From the NCBI GenBank assembly GCA_964456445.1, contig CAYWBI010000001.1, forward strand, positions 62,001 to 126,000: DNA of 64,000 nt. The letters are read 5' to 3'. The position numbers and the translations under genes are program-made. Source of the DNA: CAYWBI01 sp964456445. Its GTDB lineage: Bacteria > Calditrichota > Calditrichia > Calditrichales > J004. Positions 27,591 to 35,936 of the stretch are shown here, piece by piece. The first letter of the stretch is position 1. The number at the start of each line of letters is the position of its first letter. The notes beneath the pieces are model-generated. The model was given only the letters and a program-made list of their open reading frames with translations, ran no database searches and was not told where the DNA came from.

Positions 27591-30500
27591 ATGTCTGAAA
27601 TCAACGAAGAACTGGATATTGCGGTAATCGGTATGGCCGGACGTTTTCCCGGTGCTGATGATATAAATGAATTTTGGGAAAAATTAAAAGCAGGTGTGGA
27701 ACTGATCAGGCACTTCAGCGGTGAAGAACTTATCGAAGCAGGTGTTGACCCAAAATTAGTGCAAAATCCAAGATATGTAAAAGCCCGTGGTATCATAAAC
27801 GATGCGGATGGTTTTGATGCTTATTTTTTCGATTACTCGCCTCATGAGGCGGAGATCATTGATCCGCAACATCGTCTGTTTCTTGAAAAATGCTGGGAGG
27901 CCATGGAACATGCCGGTTACAATGCGGAAGACTATGATGGGCTGATCGGGCTTTTTGGCGGTGTCAGTATGAACACGAATTTGTATGGCTACCTTGCCGA
28001 TCGTGGCAAACCGCTGGATGCGGCGGAAGGCTATCAGTTGGCCATTGGCAATGACAAAGATTTTTTAACTACCCGGGTTTCCTATAAAATGAACCTGCGC
28101 GGGCCCAGTCTGGATGTCCAGACCGCCTGTTCCACCTCGATGGTGGCCATCACCGTTGCCTGTCAGAACCTGTTAAATTATAGTTGCGACATGGCCCTGG
28201 CCGGTGGCGTATCGATTTCGATGCCACAAGAACAGGGTTATTTGTATCAGGAAGGAATGATCCTCTCGCCTGACGGACATTGCCGTGCCTTCGATGCTAA
28301 GGCCCGCGGAACGGTAAGCGGCAACGGCGCCGGTGTCGTGCTGTTAAAACGCATCTCCGATGCTCTGACAGCTGGGGATACCATTCATGCGATTATAAAG
28401 GGCACTTCTTTTAACAACGATGGCGCCCGGCGTGTGGGATATACCGCACCGGGTGTTGACGGCCAGGCAGATGTCATTGACGCCGCACAGTTCATGGCCG
28501 AAATCGATCCACGAACCATTTCTTATGTGGAAACCCACGGTACGGGTACGGAAATGGGAGACCCCATCGAGGTAAGCGCCCTTAAGCAGGTATTTTCCCA
28601 GGCTACCCAGGACAAACAATTTTGCGCGCTTGGATCTGTAAAAAGCAATATCGGGCATCTTGACGCCGCTTCCGGCGTGGCCGGTTTTATAAAAACTGTC
28701 CTGGCATTGGAAAACAAACAAATCCCGCCCAGTCTGCATTATGAGAAACCCAATCCACAAATTGATTTTGAGAATTCACCTTTTTATGTGAACGATAAAC
28801 TACGAAACTGGAGTTCTGACGGTCCCCGCCGGGCCGGGGTAAGCTCTTTTGGCATTGGCGGTACAAACGTCCATGTGGTTTTGCAGGAGGCGCCAAAGTT
28901 AGAAAAAACAAATCATATTCCTTGCCCGAATTTGTTTGTGCTTTCCGCTAAAACGCCGAGCGCTTTGGATACAGCCAGCCATAATTTAGCCGATCATTTT
29001 AAAAATCATGACGGTATAGATCCCGCGGATGCTGCCTTTACGCTTTTTAACGGCCGTAAGCATTTTAGTCAGCGTCGTTTTGTTGTGGCTTCTTCCATCA
29101 GCGATGCGCAAACAGTGTTGGAAGGTAAGGAACCCAAACGACTGTTGGGTATGGGACATAAAAAAAATCCATCGCAGCCCAATGTAGTTTTTCTTTTTTC
29201 CGGTCAGGGGGCGCAATATGTGAACATGGGCAAGGGGCTTTATGAAAACGAAACGGTTTTTAAAAAGGTGATCGACAATTGTTCGAAAATTCTGGAACCC
29301 CATTTGGGACAAAAACTAACCGACATTTTATATCCGTCTCCTGGCGCGGAAGAGACGGCTACGCGCATACTAACAGAAACACGCTTTACCCAGCCCGCCC
29401 TGTTTGTAATTGAGCTGGCCATTGCCAGGCTTTGGGAACATTACGGTATCAAAGCCACTGCTATGGCGGGTCATTCCATCGGCGAATATGTGGCCGCACA
29501 TCTTGCGGGCGTTTTTAGCTTAGACAGCGTCTTAAAAGTAGTCGCGGAACGTGGTCGAATGATGCAATCCATGCCCGGGGGCCGTATGCTCAGCATCGAT
29601 ATTGACGCCCATGAAATCGATTCCTGGTTAATACCGGGGATATCCCTTGCAACTGTAAATACAAAGGGCGCCTGTGTGCTCTCCGGCCCGGAAGATAAAA
29701 TTACCGAACTGGAACACAAGGTTATGGAAAAAGGCATCGGCTGTCGTCGATTGCACACTTCCCATGCTTTCCATTCTGAAATGATGGGGCCCATACTTGA
29801 GGCTTTTAAGCACGTGGTGGAAAGTGAAACGCTTTCCAAGCCCACACATGATTATTTATCCAATGTGAGCGGTGACTGGATCAGCGAAGAAGAAGCCACA
29901 AGCCCGAATTATTATGCACGTCATCTGCGTGGTACGGTGCGGTTTGCAGATAACCTGGATCACCTTTTGGAAGATCCACAAGTCATATTGCTGGAAGTCG
30001 GCCCCGGTAAAACGCTGGCTTCCCTGGCTAAAAGGCATAGCCGCTATGGCCTCACACACACAGCCCTGGCCTCTTTGCGCCATCCGCAAGACCCCATCGA
30101 GGACCGCATACAGTTCCTTACAACTGCCGGTCGTTTATGGCTGGCCGGAGCGAAGTTAAAGGCATCAGCCCTGTTCCCTGACGAAAAATATCATCGTTTG
30201 CCTTTACCAACCTATCCTTTTGAACGCAAGCGTTACTGGCTGCATAAAACATCTGGCGGGAACACAAAACCAGCCCCGGCCGACGACAAACAAAATATGG
30301 TTACCGATTGGTTTTATACACCTGTCTGGAAAAAAACTTTTGCCTCTCTGCCGAAGCGTCAGGAAGCAGATAAAACACTTTTTGTTTTTTACACTGGAAC
30401 CCACGAACCTGCATTTACCAAAAAATTGCCATCTGCCAATTATGTTGGCACCGGAAAGGAATTCCGGCAGGAGAACGATAATCACATATTGATAAACCCT

Positions 30501-32090
30501 CAAAACGAATCGGATTATCGACGTCTTTTGAAGCCGTTAGCTGCCGCAGATATAATTTTCGTTGCCAGTAAAAACGAGAGCGTTACGGAATTGTTCAACC
30601 GCCTGACAACATTAGGAAAAGCGCTTATCCTTCATCCGCAACATGATAAAATGCATTTGACCGTTGTGAGCCACTCTCAATTTAAGTTGATCGGAACGGA
30701 ACGTGCCCATTTGGAACATGGCCTTCTGAATGGATTGCTAAAAACATTGATCATAGAATGCCCGGGTTTAATGGCGCGCCTTTTAGACTTACCGCAAACG
30801 CTGATTGAGGGAGAAATCGGTCACCTGCAAAAAATGCTTTTATCGCCGGATTGGAAAGGGACATACGCCCTGCGTCATGGGCGTTTTTGGCAGGAAGATT
30901 ATCAAAAAATTCAACCTGTTGTTACGGCTGCCTTAACTGAGAAGCGGACATCGGTACTTATAACCGGTGGTAGCGGGAACTTAGGTGCTTTATTCGTTGA
31001 ACATCTCGCATCAAAAGGTACAATGGATTTTACACTTGTCTCGCGGTCTTCTTTTCCCAGGCAGGATCAGTGGAATGATCTCAGCGGGCCCTTGGCGGAA
31101 AAGGCGGCAATCTTTGCAACGGCCATGGCAAATGGCTCAACCATTACATTTGAACAGGCCGATGTATCTTCTGAACCGGAAATGCATAAGGTATTCGAGA
31201 CCGTCAATAACCGCCTGGGTAAGATCGATATTGTCATCCATGCTGCGGGTTTAATAGGCGAAGCGGCCTTCCGGCCCATACCGGAAATAGATGCGGAGTC
31301 CGTAAATGCACAATTTAAAGCAAAGGTGGAAGGTTTTCTGGTTTTGCAGCGCCTGGCCCGAAAATTTAAACCAAAGCTTTGCCTTGCTCAGTCATCCCTG
31401 GCAGCTGTTCTTGGCGGTCTGGGATTTGGGGCTTATGCGGCGGCAAATGCCTTTTTGTCCAATGCCTGCACGGGACTGGAAGAAGACATTCCATGGCGTG
31501 TTATCGATTGGGATGGTTTAAATTTTAGTACGGATTCAAAACAAAGTAGCTCGCAAAAATACATTTTAAACCGCACGGAAGCGCTGAGCTGCATGGATTA
31601 TATCTTTTCCGATAGCATGCCGGAACGGATCATTATTTCCAGTGGGAACCTGAAAAATCGCCTGGATGCAGTTGAAAATAACCGACAGGCGGAAACGCCC
31701 AACCCAAAATCAAACGAAGAATTATATGACCGGCCCAATTTGCCGACGCCTTATGTGGCAGCGGAAAGCGATCTGCAAAAAGAAATATTAGAAGTATGGC
31801 AAAAATTGTTGGGCATCGGTAAAATCGGTATCCATGACGACTTTTTTGATCTTGGCGGTAATTCCCTGATGGGCACACAGCTTATCTCACGCATGCGTGA
31901 TCGTTTTAAGGTGGACGTGCCCGTGAAGACCCTGTTTGAAAACCCGACCATCGCCGGTGTGGCCGAACAAATCGACCAGGCCCGCTCAAGCGCGGGAAAA
32001 CAGGAAGATATGCTGGAGGACATGCTGAATAAAGTAGAAAACATGAGCGCAGAGGAGATTGCCCGGCTTTTAAATAAAACGAAAGAGTGA
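27591..32090 (+). CDS. AL2: PKS module KS-AT-KR-ACP
   Basis: A 1,499-residue type I PKS module. The KS (residues 5-435) has QTACSTS with Cys180, HGTGTEMGDP with His316 and NIGHLD with His356. The AT has GHSIGE (Ser629) and HAFH (725-728), the malonyl-CoA signature. A KR occupies about 1121-1290, with TGGSGNLG and the catalytic SSLAAVLGGLGFGAYAAAN stretch. There is no DH or ER. The carrier domain is of NRPS style, DLGGNSL with Ser1425. It should add one malonyl unit to the aminoacyl chain from AL1 and reduce the ketone to a hydroxyl, a statine-type extension. The acidic N-terminus (SEINEELD) may dock to the basic tail of AL1. The ribosome site before the ATG is weak. Confidence 0.93.
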   Translation: MSEINEELDIAVIGMAGRFPGADDINEFWEKLKAGVELIRHFSGEELIEAGVDPKLVQNPRYVKARGIINDADGFDAYFFDYSPHEAEIIDPQHRLFLEKCWEAMEHAGYNAEDYDGLIGLFGGVSMNTNLYGYLADRGKPLDAAEGYQLAIGNDKDFLTTRVSYKMNLRGPSLDVQTACSTSMVAITVACQNLLNYSCDMALAGGVSISMPQEQGYLYQEGMILSPDGHCRAFDAKARGTVSGNGAGVVLLKRISDALTAGDTIHAIIKGTSFNNDGARRVGYTAPGVDGQADVIDAAQFMAEIDPRTISYVETHGTGTEMGDPIEVSALKQVFSQATQDKQFCALGSVKSNIGHLDAASGVAGFIKTVLALENKQIPPSLHYEKPNPQIDFENSPFYVNDKLRNWSSDGPRRAGVSSFGIGGTNVHVVLQEAPKLEKTNHIPCPNLFVLSAKTPSALDTASHNLADHFKNHDGIDPADAAFTLFNGRKHFSQRRFVVASSISDAQTVLEGKEPKRLLGMGHKKNPSQPNVVFLFSGQGAQYVNMGKGLYENETVFKKVIDNCSKILEPHLGQKLTDILYPSPGAEETATRILTETRFTQPALFVIELAIARLWEHYGIKATAMAGHSIGEYVAAHLAGVFSLDSVLKVVAERGRMMQSMPGGRMLSIDIDAHEIDSWLIPGISLATVNTKGACVLSGPEDKITELEHKVMEKGIGCRRLHTSHAFHSEMMGPILEAFKHVVESETLSKPTHDYLSNVSGDWISEEEATSPNYYARHLRGTVRFADNLDHLLEDPQVILLEVGPGKTLASLAKRHSRYGLTHTALASLRHPQDPIEDRIQFLTTAGRLWLAGAKLKASALFPDEKYHRLPLPTYPFERKRYWLHKTSGGNTKPAPADDKQNMVTDWFYTPVWKKTFASLPKRQEADKTLFVFYTGTHEPAFTKKLPSANYVGTGKEFRQENDNHILINPQNESDYRRLLKPLAAADIIFVASKNESVTELFNRLTTLGKALILHPQHDKMHLTVVSHSQFKLIGTERAHLEHGLLNGLLKTLIIECPGLMARLLDLPQTLIEGEIGHLQKMLLSPDWKGTYALRHGRFWQEDYQKIQPVVTAALTEKRTSVLITGGSGNLGALFVEHLASKGTMDFTLVSRSSFPRQDQWNDLSGPLAEKAAIFATAMANGSTITFEQADVSSEPEMHKVFETVNNRLGKIDIVIHAAGLIGEAAFRPIPEIDAESVNAQFKAKVEGFLVLQRLARKFKPKLCLAQSSLAAVLGGLGFGAYAAANAFLSNACTGLEEDIPWRVIDWDGLNFSTDSKQSSSQKYILNRTEALSCMDYIFSDSMPERIIISSGNLKNRLDAVENNRQAETPNPKSNEELYDRPNLPTPYVAAESDLQKEILEVWQKLLGIGKIGIHDDFFDLGGNSLMGTQLISRMRDRFKVDVPVKTLFENPTIAGVAEQIDQARSSAGKQEDMLEDMLNKVENMSAEEIARLLNKTKE

Positions 32091-32093
32091 TAC

Positions 32094-32533
32094 TAATTAA
32101 CAATTAACAATTAATAATTAACAATTAATAATTAAAAAAATCGGTGTATAGGAACCTTGGAAGTGAAAGAAAATATTATTCTAGATAAAAGTTTTAGCTT
32201 TGCGGTCCGGATTGTAAAACTATCGCAGTTTCTTACCACCGAAAAGAGAGAGTTTAGTATTTCTCAACAAATATTAAAGTCAGGTACTTCAATTGGTGCA
32301 AATATTGAAGAAGCAATCGGTGGACAAAGTACAAAGGATTTCATATCTAAATTTTCTATCGCATATAAGGAAGCACGTGAAACGCATTACTGGTTAAGAT
32401 TATTACATGAAACTGGTTTTATAGATTCAAAGCTGTTCAATTCTATTTTTGATGATTGTGTCGAAATAATAAAACTACTTACTTCGATTCTGAAAACAAC
32501 AAAAAACAATTATTAATTGTTAATTGTTAATTA
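32094..32533. repeat. Perfect 26-bp inverted repeat enclosing the four-helix-bundle gene
   Basis: Bases 32094-32119 are the exact reverse complement of 32508-32533. The unit is built of AATTAACAATTAA-type elements. The left arm continues with a second partial copy to 32134 and the right arm to 32540. The left arm starts three bases after the AL2 stop codon. The right arm contains the last codons and stop of the enclosed gene. The GAGG ribosome site of AL3 (32549-32552) lies just outside. A transcript through here could form a long A-U stem with the gene in the loop. Confidence 0.85.
32157..32516 (+). CDS. Four-helix-bundle protein (23S rRNA intervening-sequence protein family)
   Basis: A 119-residue protein with the family features SFAVRIVKLSQFLTTEKREF, SISQQILKSGTSIGANIEEA and IAYKEARETHYWLRLLHETG, predicted as four helices. 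It belongs to the S23 / TIGR02436-type four-helix-bundle family. Members are known from open reading frames in intervening sequences of 23S rRNA genes; a related fold serves as the Avd protein of diversity-generating retroelements. The molecular function is unknown. The start is TTG at 32157 or GTG at 32163, with AGGA at 32150-32153. It is plainly more AT-rich than its neighbours and has no obvious role in peptide synthesis. Its inverted-repeat setting suggests an inserted cassette rather than an original operon member. Confidence 0.85.
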   Translation: MEVKENIILDKSFSFAVRIVKLSQFLTTEKREFSISQQILKSGTSIGANIEEAIGGQSTKDFISKFSIAYKEARETHYWLRLLHETGFIDSKLFNSIFDDCVEIIKLLTSILKTTKNNY

Positions 32534-32556
32534 TTAATTTATGCATCTGAGGTTCA

Positions 32557-35500
32557 ATGAGTTCCGTCTATCAACAAATTGCCAGCTTGCCGCCCGACAA
32601 ACGGGCCGTGCTGGAACTGATGTTAAAAAAACAGGGTGTGGATTTAACTCAAATGCCTATCTTGCCCGAAGCGGGCCCGCGGGACAGCTTTCCCCTTTCC
32701 TTCGCCCAGCAACGCATGTGGTTTTTGGACCAACTGGAACCGGGCAATCCATTGTATAACATTTGCTCGCCGGTACACATTCGCGGCAAGCTGAATGAAG
32801 ATGCCTTTCGACGTACCTTTGAACTGATTGTGGAAAAACATGAAACGCTGCGTACGACCTTTTTTAAAGAGGGCGCTGAAGCACGGCAAAAAATCCATCC
32901 GCATACGGAATTGGACTTTGAAACGATTGAGCTGGATAGCGAAACTGATTTACAACAAAAAATAGTCAGTGAAGCAAATATTTCCTTTAATCTGCAAAAA
33001 CGTCTGCCAATGCGCATCCGTCTTTTTAAACTCGGAGCGGAGGAACATGTCGCCGTCCTGACCCTGCATCATATTGTTTCCGACAACTGGTCAACCGGTG
33101 TACTTATTCGTGAGTTTATGAATTTTTATCCCGTCCTCGCTCAAGGCGGAGAGGTAACGATCCAACCGCTGCGCGTACAATACGCGGATTTTGCTGCCTG
33201 GCAGCGTAAATGGCTTTCCGGCAAAACATTGGAAAAACAGCTTCTTTATTGGGAAGAAAAACTGAGCGGTTTACCCGCGGCGCTAGACCTGCCAACGGAT
33301 TTCCCCCGTCCGGCCTATCAAACCCACAATGGCGATTTTTTGACTTTTGAGCTGGGCATGACATTGAGCAATTCTTTAAAAAAGTTAGCCGCACAATACG
33401 ATGTTACCCTGTTCATGGCGTTGATGGCCGCTTTTCAAATCCTGATGCTGCATTACAGCCGCCAGGAAGATTTTGCGGTGGGTACGCCCATCGCCAACCG
33501 TAACCGGGCAGAAATCGAGCCATTGATCGGCTTTTTTATCAACACACTGGTTATCCGTTCCGATACCATTGACAATCCCACTGTAAGCACCCTGCTGAAA
33601 AAAATTAAAGAAACCATGATCGGCGCCTACGCCCATCAGGACCTGCCCTTCGAAATGCTGGTGGAAAAGCTGGACCCGGAACGCGATATGAGCCAATCGC
33701 CGCTGTTTCAAACCATGTTGGTTTTTAACAATGCGCCTGTCGATAAACTTGAGCTGCCGAATGCTCAATTAGAGCTCATCGGGTTTGAAAACAAGACCAG
33801 TAAATTTGATCTGATATTCAATTTTATGGAAAGCGAAAGCGGGCTTGAAGGAAAAGTGGAATTTAATACCGATCTGTTCAAACCCGGGACCGTCCGTGCA
33901 ATGATACGCCATTTTACCCGCGTTGTTGAAGCAATGAGCAGCGGACCGGATAAGGCGATTGGAGATATTGCCTTACTCAACACTGATGAGAAGGAACATA
34001 TTCTAAAAACCCTAAGGGCCCAGTTCAGGGAAGTTAAGGCATCCAAATTATTACTGCCCTTGATTTTGGAGCAATGTCGATCGGGTGCGGACAAAATTGC
34101 CCTGAGCAATACCGACGGGGACATGACTTATGCCGATTTAAAATCACATATCAGTGTGGTTCAAAAAGTTTTACAGGATAAAAAAATTCAACCCGGCGAA
34201 GTGGTTGCAGTGGTAGCCCGCCGCACACCTGCCGCCGTTGCAATCCTACTGGGGGTGATGGCCCACGGAGCGGTTTATCTGCCCATCGATCCCGCATATC
34301 CCGGTGAGCGTCTGGAATTTATGTTAAAGGACAGTGGCGCCCGCTGTGTATTGATGGAGGCCGGATGGAAGCCATCTGCAGCGGAGTTTCTTGTAAGCAG
34401 CCGGTTACCGGTGTATGCGGTAGATGGCGCGCCGGACAGACTACAGAACATGGAAGTTTATCAAAATGAAGATGCTCCGGCCTATCTTATCTACACCTCC
34501 GGTTCCAGTGGCAAGCCCAAGGGAGTATTGGTCAGTCACCGCGCCATTGCCGACCATACCGTTGATATGTGCGCTTATTTCGGCCTTACGGAAAACGACC
34601 GGTCTTTGCAGTTTGCCGCGATGAACTTTGACGCGGCCCTGGAACAAATCCTCTCTCCTTTATGCGCCGGGGCAACAATCGTTTTGCGCGATGAAGATAT
34701 TTGGCCGGTTGAAAAATTCGCCGATAAAATAAACGACATGGGTTTAACCGTGGTAAATCCGACCACGGCTTATTGGAATCAGTGGTGTGCCCATCTTGCC
34801 GAAAACGGGTCCACAAACTGCCCCACCCTGCGTCTTGTAATTTCCGGTGGAGACGCTATGACGCCAACCGCCCTAAAGCACTGGAGGCAATCCGCACTAA
34901 AAGGGGTTCGTTTGATAAATGCTTACGGGCCGACGGAAACGGTTATAACATCCACTTGTTTCGATGTGCCGGACGAAAGCCTTGTTTTGGAACATAACCG
35001 ATCGCTCCCCATTGGATTACCCAACGCCAACCGCACGGCTTATGTTTTGGACGAAAGGCAACGGCTCTTGCCTTTCGGATTGCCCGGCGAACTTTGTATT
35101 GCTGGAAAAAATCTGGCGTCGGGTTATCACAATCGTCCGCAGGAGGAAGCACTGGCCTTTGTAGATGATCCTTTTACGCCGGGTCAAAAAATGTACCGCA
35201 CAGGCGATAAGGTCCGTTTACATGAAAATGGTATCATTGAATTTTTGGGCCGCATCGATGCCCAGGTAAAAATACGCGGGTTTCGCATTGAACCGGGCGA
35301 GGTGGAAAATATTTTGTCGCAACATCCGGATTTGGAAACCGCATTGATCGCCATTAAAACCGATGTGATGGGCGAGAAACAAGTGGTGGCCTATTTCCGG
35401 CCCAAGGCCGGAGCGGTGGTTTCGATTCCGGCTTTACGGACTTTTATGAAAAATCAATTACCGCCCTATATGCTGCCCGCGGCATTTATCCAGTTAGAGA

Positions 35501-35913
35501 CAGTGCCAATGTTGCCGGGCGGAAAAGTAAACCGTCGTGCCCTGCCCGTTCCCGAGGATTTGCGCGGACAACTAAGCGCCGAATATGTGGCGCCACGTAC
35601 GGAAACTGAAGAAAAGCTTGCCGCCATTGTGGCCCAGGTATTGCGTATCGAAAAGGTGGGCGTGTTTGATAATTTTTTTGAACTGGGCGGTCACTCCATG
35701 CTTGGCACCCAGGTCATGAGTATGATCCGGGAACAATTTGGGGTGGAAGTACCTTTACGTGCTCTTTTTGAAAGTCCCACAGTTGATGGGATTGCAGCCA
35801 GTCTTATGGAAGAATTGACCGGGGCCATTGACGAAAAAGAACTATCCAACTTACTCGATGATATGGATGATCTTTCCGGGGATGAATTGGATGCCCTGCT
35901 TAACGATGATTAG
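32557..35913 (+). CDS. AL3: single NRPS module C-A-T
   Basis: A 1,118-residue protein. The condensation domain (residues 45-480) has SFAQQRMWFLDQLEPG and catalytic HHIVSDN (171-177). The adenylation domain (about 510-990) has YTSGSSGKPKG near 646 and KIRGFRIEPGEVE. The carrier has GGHSM with Ser1047. The adenylation pocket reads D-A-E-N-I-G-A-I-T by eye alignment. The DAE start recalls some basic-residue codes, but I do not assign a substrate. The C-terminal tail LDDMDDLSGDELDALLNDD is acidic and helical, a likely docking peptide for AL4. ATG at 32557 has GAGG four bases upstream, directly after the inverted-repeat cassette. Translation may therefore depend on how that cassette folds. Confidence 0.93.
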   Translation: MSSVYQQIASLPPDKRAVLELMLKKQGVDLTQMPILPEAGPRDSFPLSFAQQRMWFLDQLEPGNPLYNICSPVHIRGKLNEDAFRRTFELIVEKHETLRTTFFKEGAEARQKIHPHTELDFETIELDSETDLQQKIVSEANISFNLQKRLPMRIRLFKLGAEEHVAVLTLHHIVSDNWSTGVLIREFMNFYPVLAQGGEVTIQPLRVQYADFAAWQRKWLSGKTLEKQLLYWEEKLSGLPAALDLPTDFPRPAYQTHNGDFLTFELGMTLSNSLKKLAAQYDVTLFMALMAAFQILMLHYSRQEDFAVGTPIANRNRAEIEPLIGFFINTLVIRSDTIDNPTVSTLLKKIKETMIGAYAHQDLPFEMLVEKLDPERDMSQSPLFQTMLVFNNAPVDKLELPNAQLELIGFENKTSKFDLIFNFMESESGLEGKVEFNTDLFKPGTVRAMIRHFTRVVEAMSSGPDKAIGDIALLNTDEKEHILKTLRAQFREVKASKLLLPLILEQCRSGADKIALSNTDGDMTYADLKSHISVVQKVLQDKKIQPGEVVAVVARRTPAAVAILLGVMAHGAVYLPIDPAYPGERLEFMLKDSGARCVLMEAGWKPSAAEFLVSSRLPVYAVDGAPDRLQNMEVYQNEDAPAYLIYTSGSSGKPKGVLVSHRAIADHTVDMCAYFGLTENDRSLQFAAMNFDAALEQILSPLCAGATIVLRDEDIWPVEKFADKINDMGLTVVNPTTAYWNQWCAHLAENGSTNCPTLRLVISGGDAMTPTALKHWRQSALKGVRLINAYGPTETVITSTCFDVPDESLVLEHNRSLPIGLPNANRTAYVLDERQRLLPFGLPGELCIAGKNLASGYHNRPQEEALAFVDDPFTPGQKMYRTGDKVRLHENGIIEFLGRIDAQVKIRGFRIEPGEVENILSQHPDLETALIAIKTDVMGEKQVVAYFRPKAGAVVSIPALRTFMKNQLPPYMLPAAFIQLETVPMLPGGKVNRRALPVPEDLRGQLSAEYVAPRTETEEKLAAIVAQVLRIEKVGVFDNFFELGGHSMLGTQVMSMIREQFGVEVPLRALFESPTVDGIAASLMEELTGAIDEKELSNLLDDMDDLSGDELDALLNDD

Positions 35914-35936
35914 AATACAGGAATTGTAAATAAAAT

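Noticed and set aside
32094..32540. A diversity-generating retroelement (because the enclosed gene resembles Avd)
   Set aside because: There is no reverse transcriptase gene and no template/variable repeat pair in the window. The flanking repeats are simple AT-rich inverted arms.
32094..32540. An insertion sequence or transposon
   Set aside because: The enclosed protein is not a transposase and no target-site duplication is obvious. The inverted arms alone do not prove transposition.
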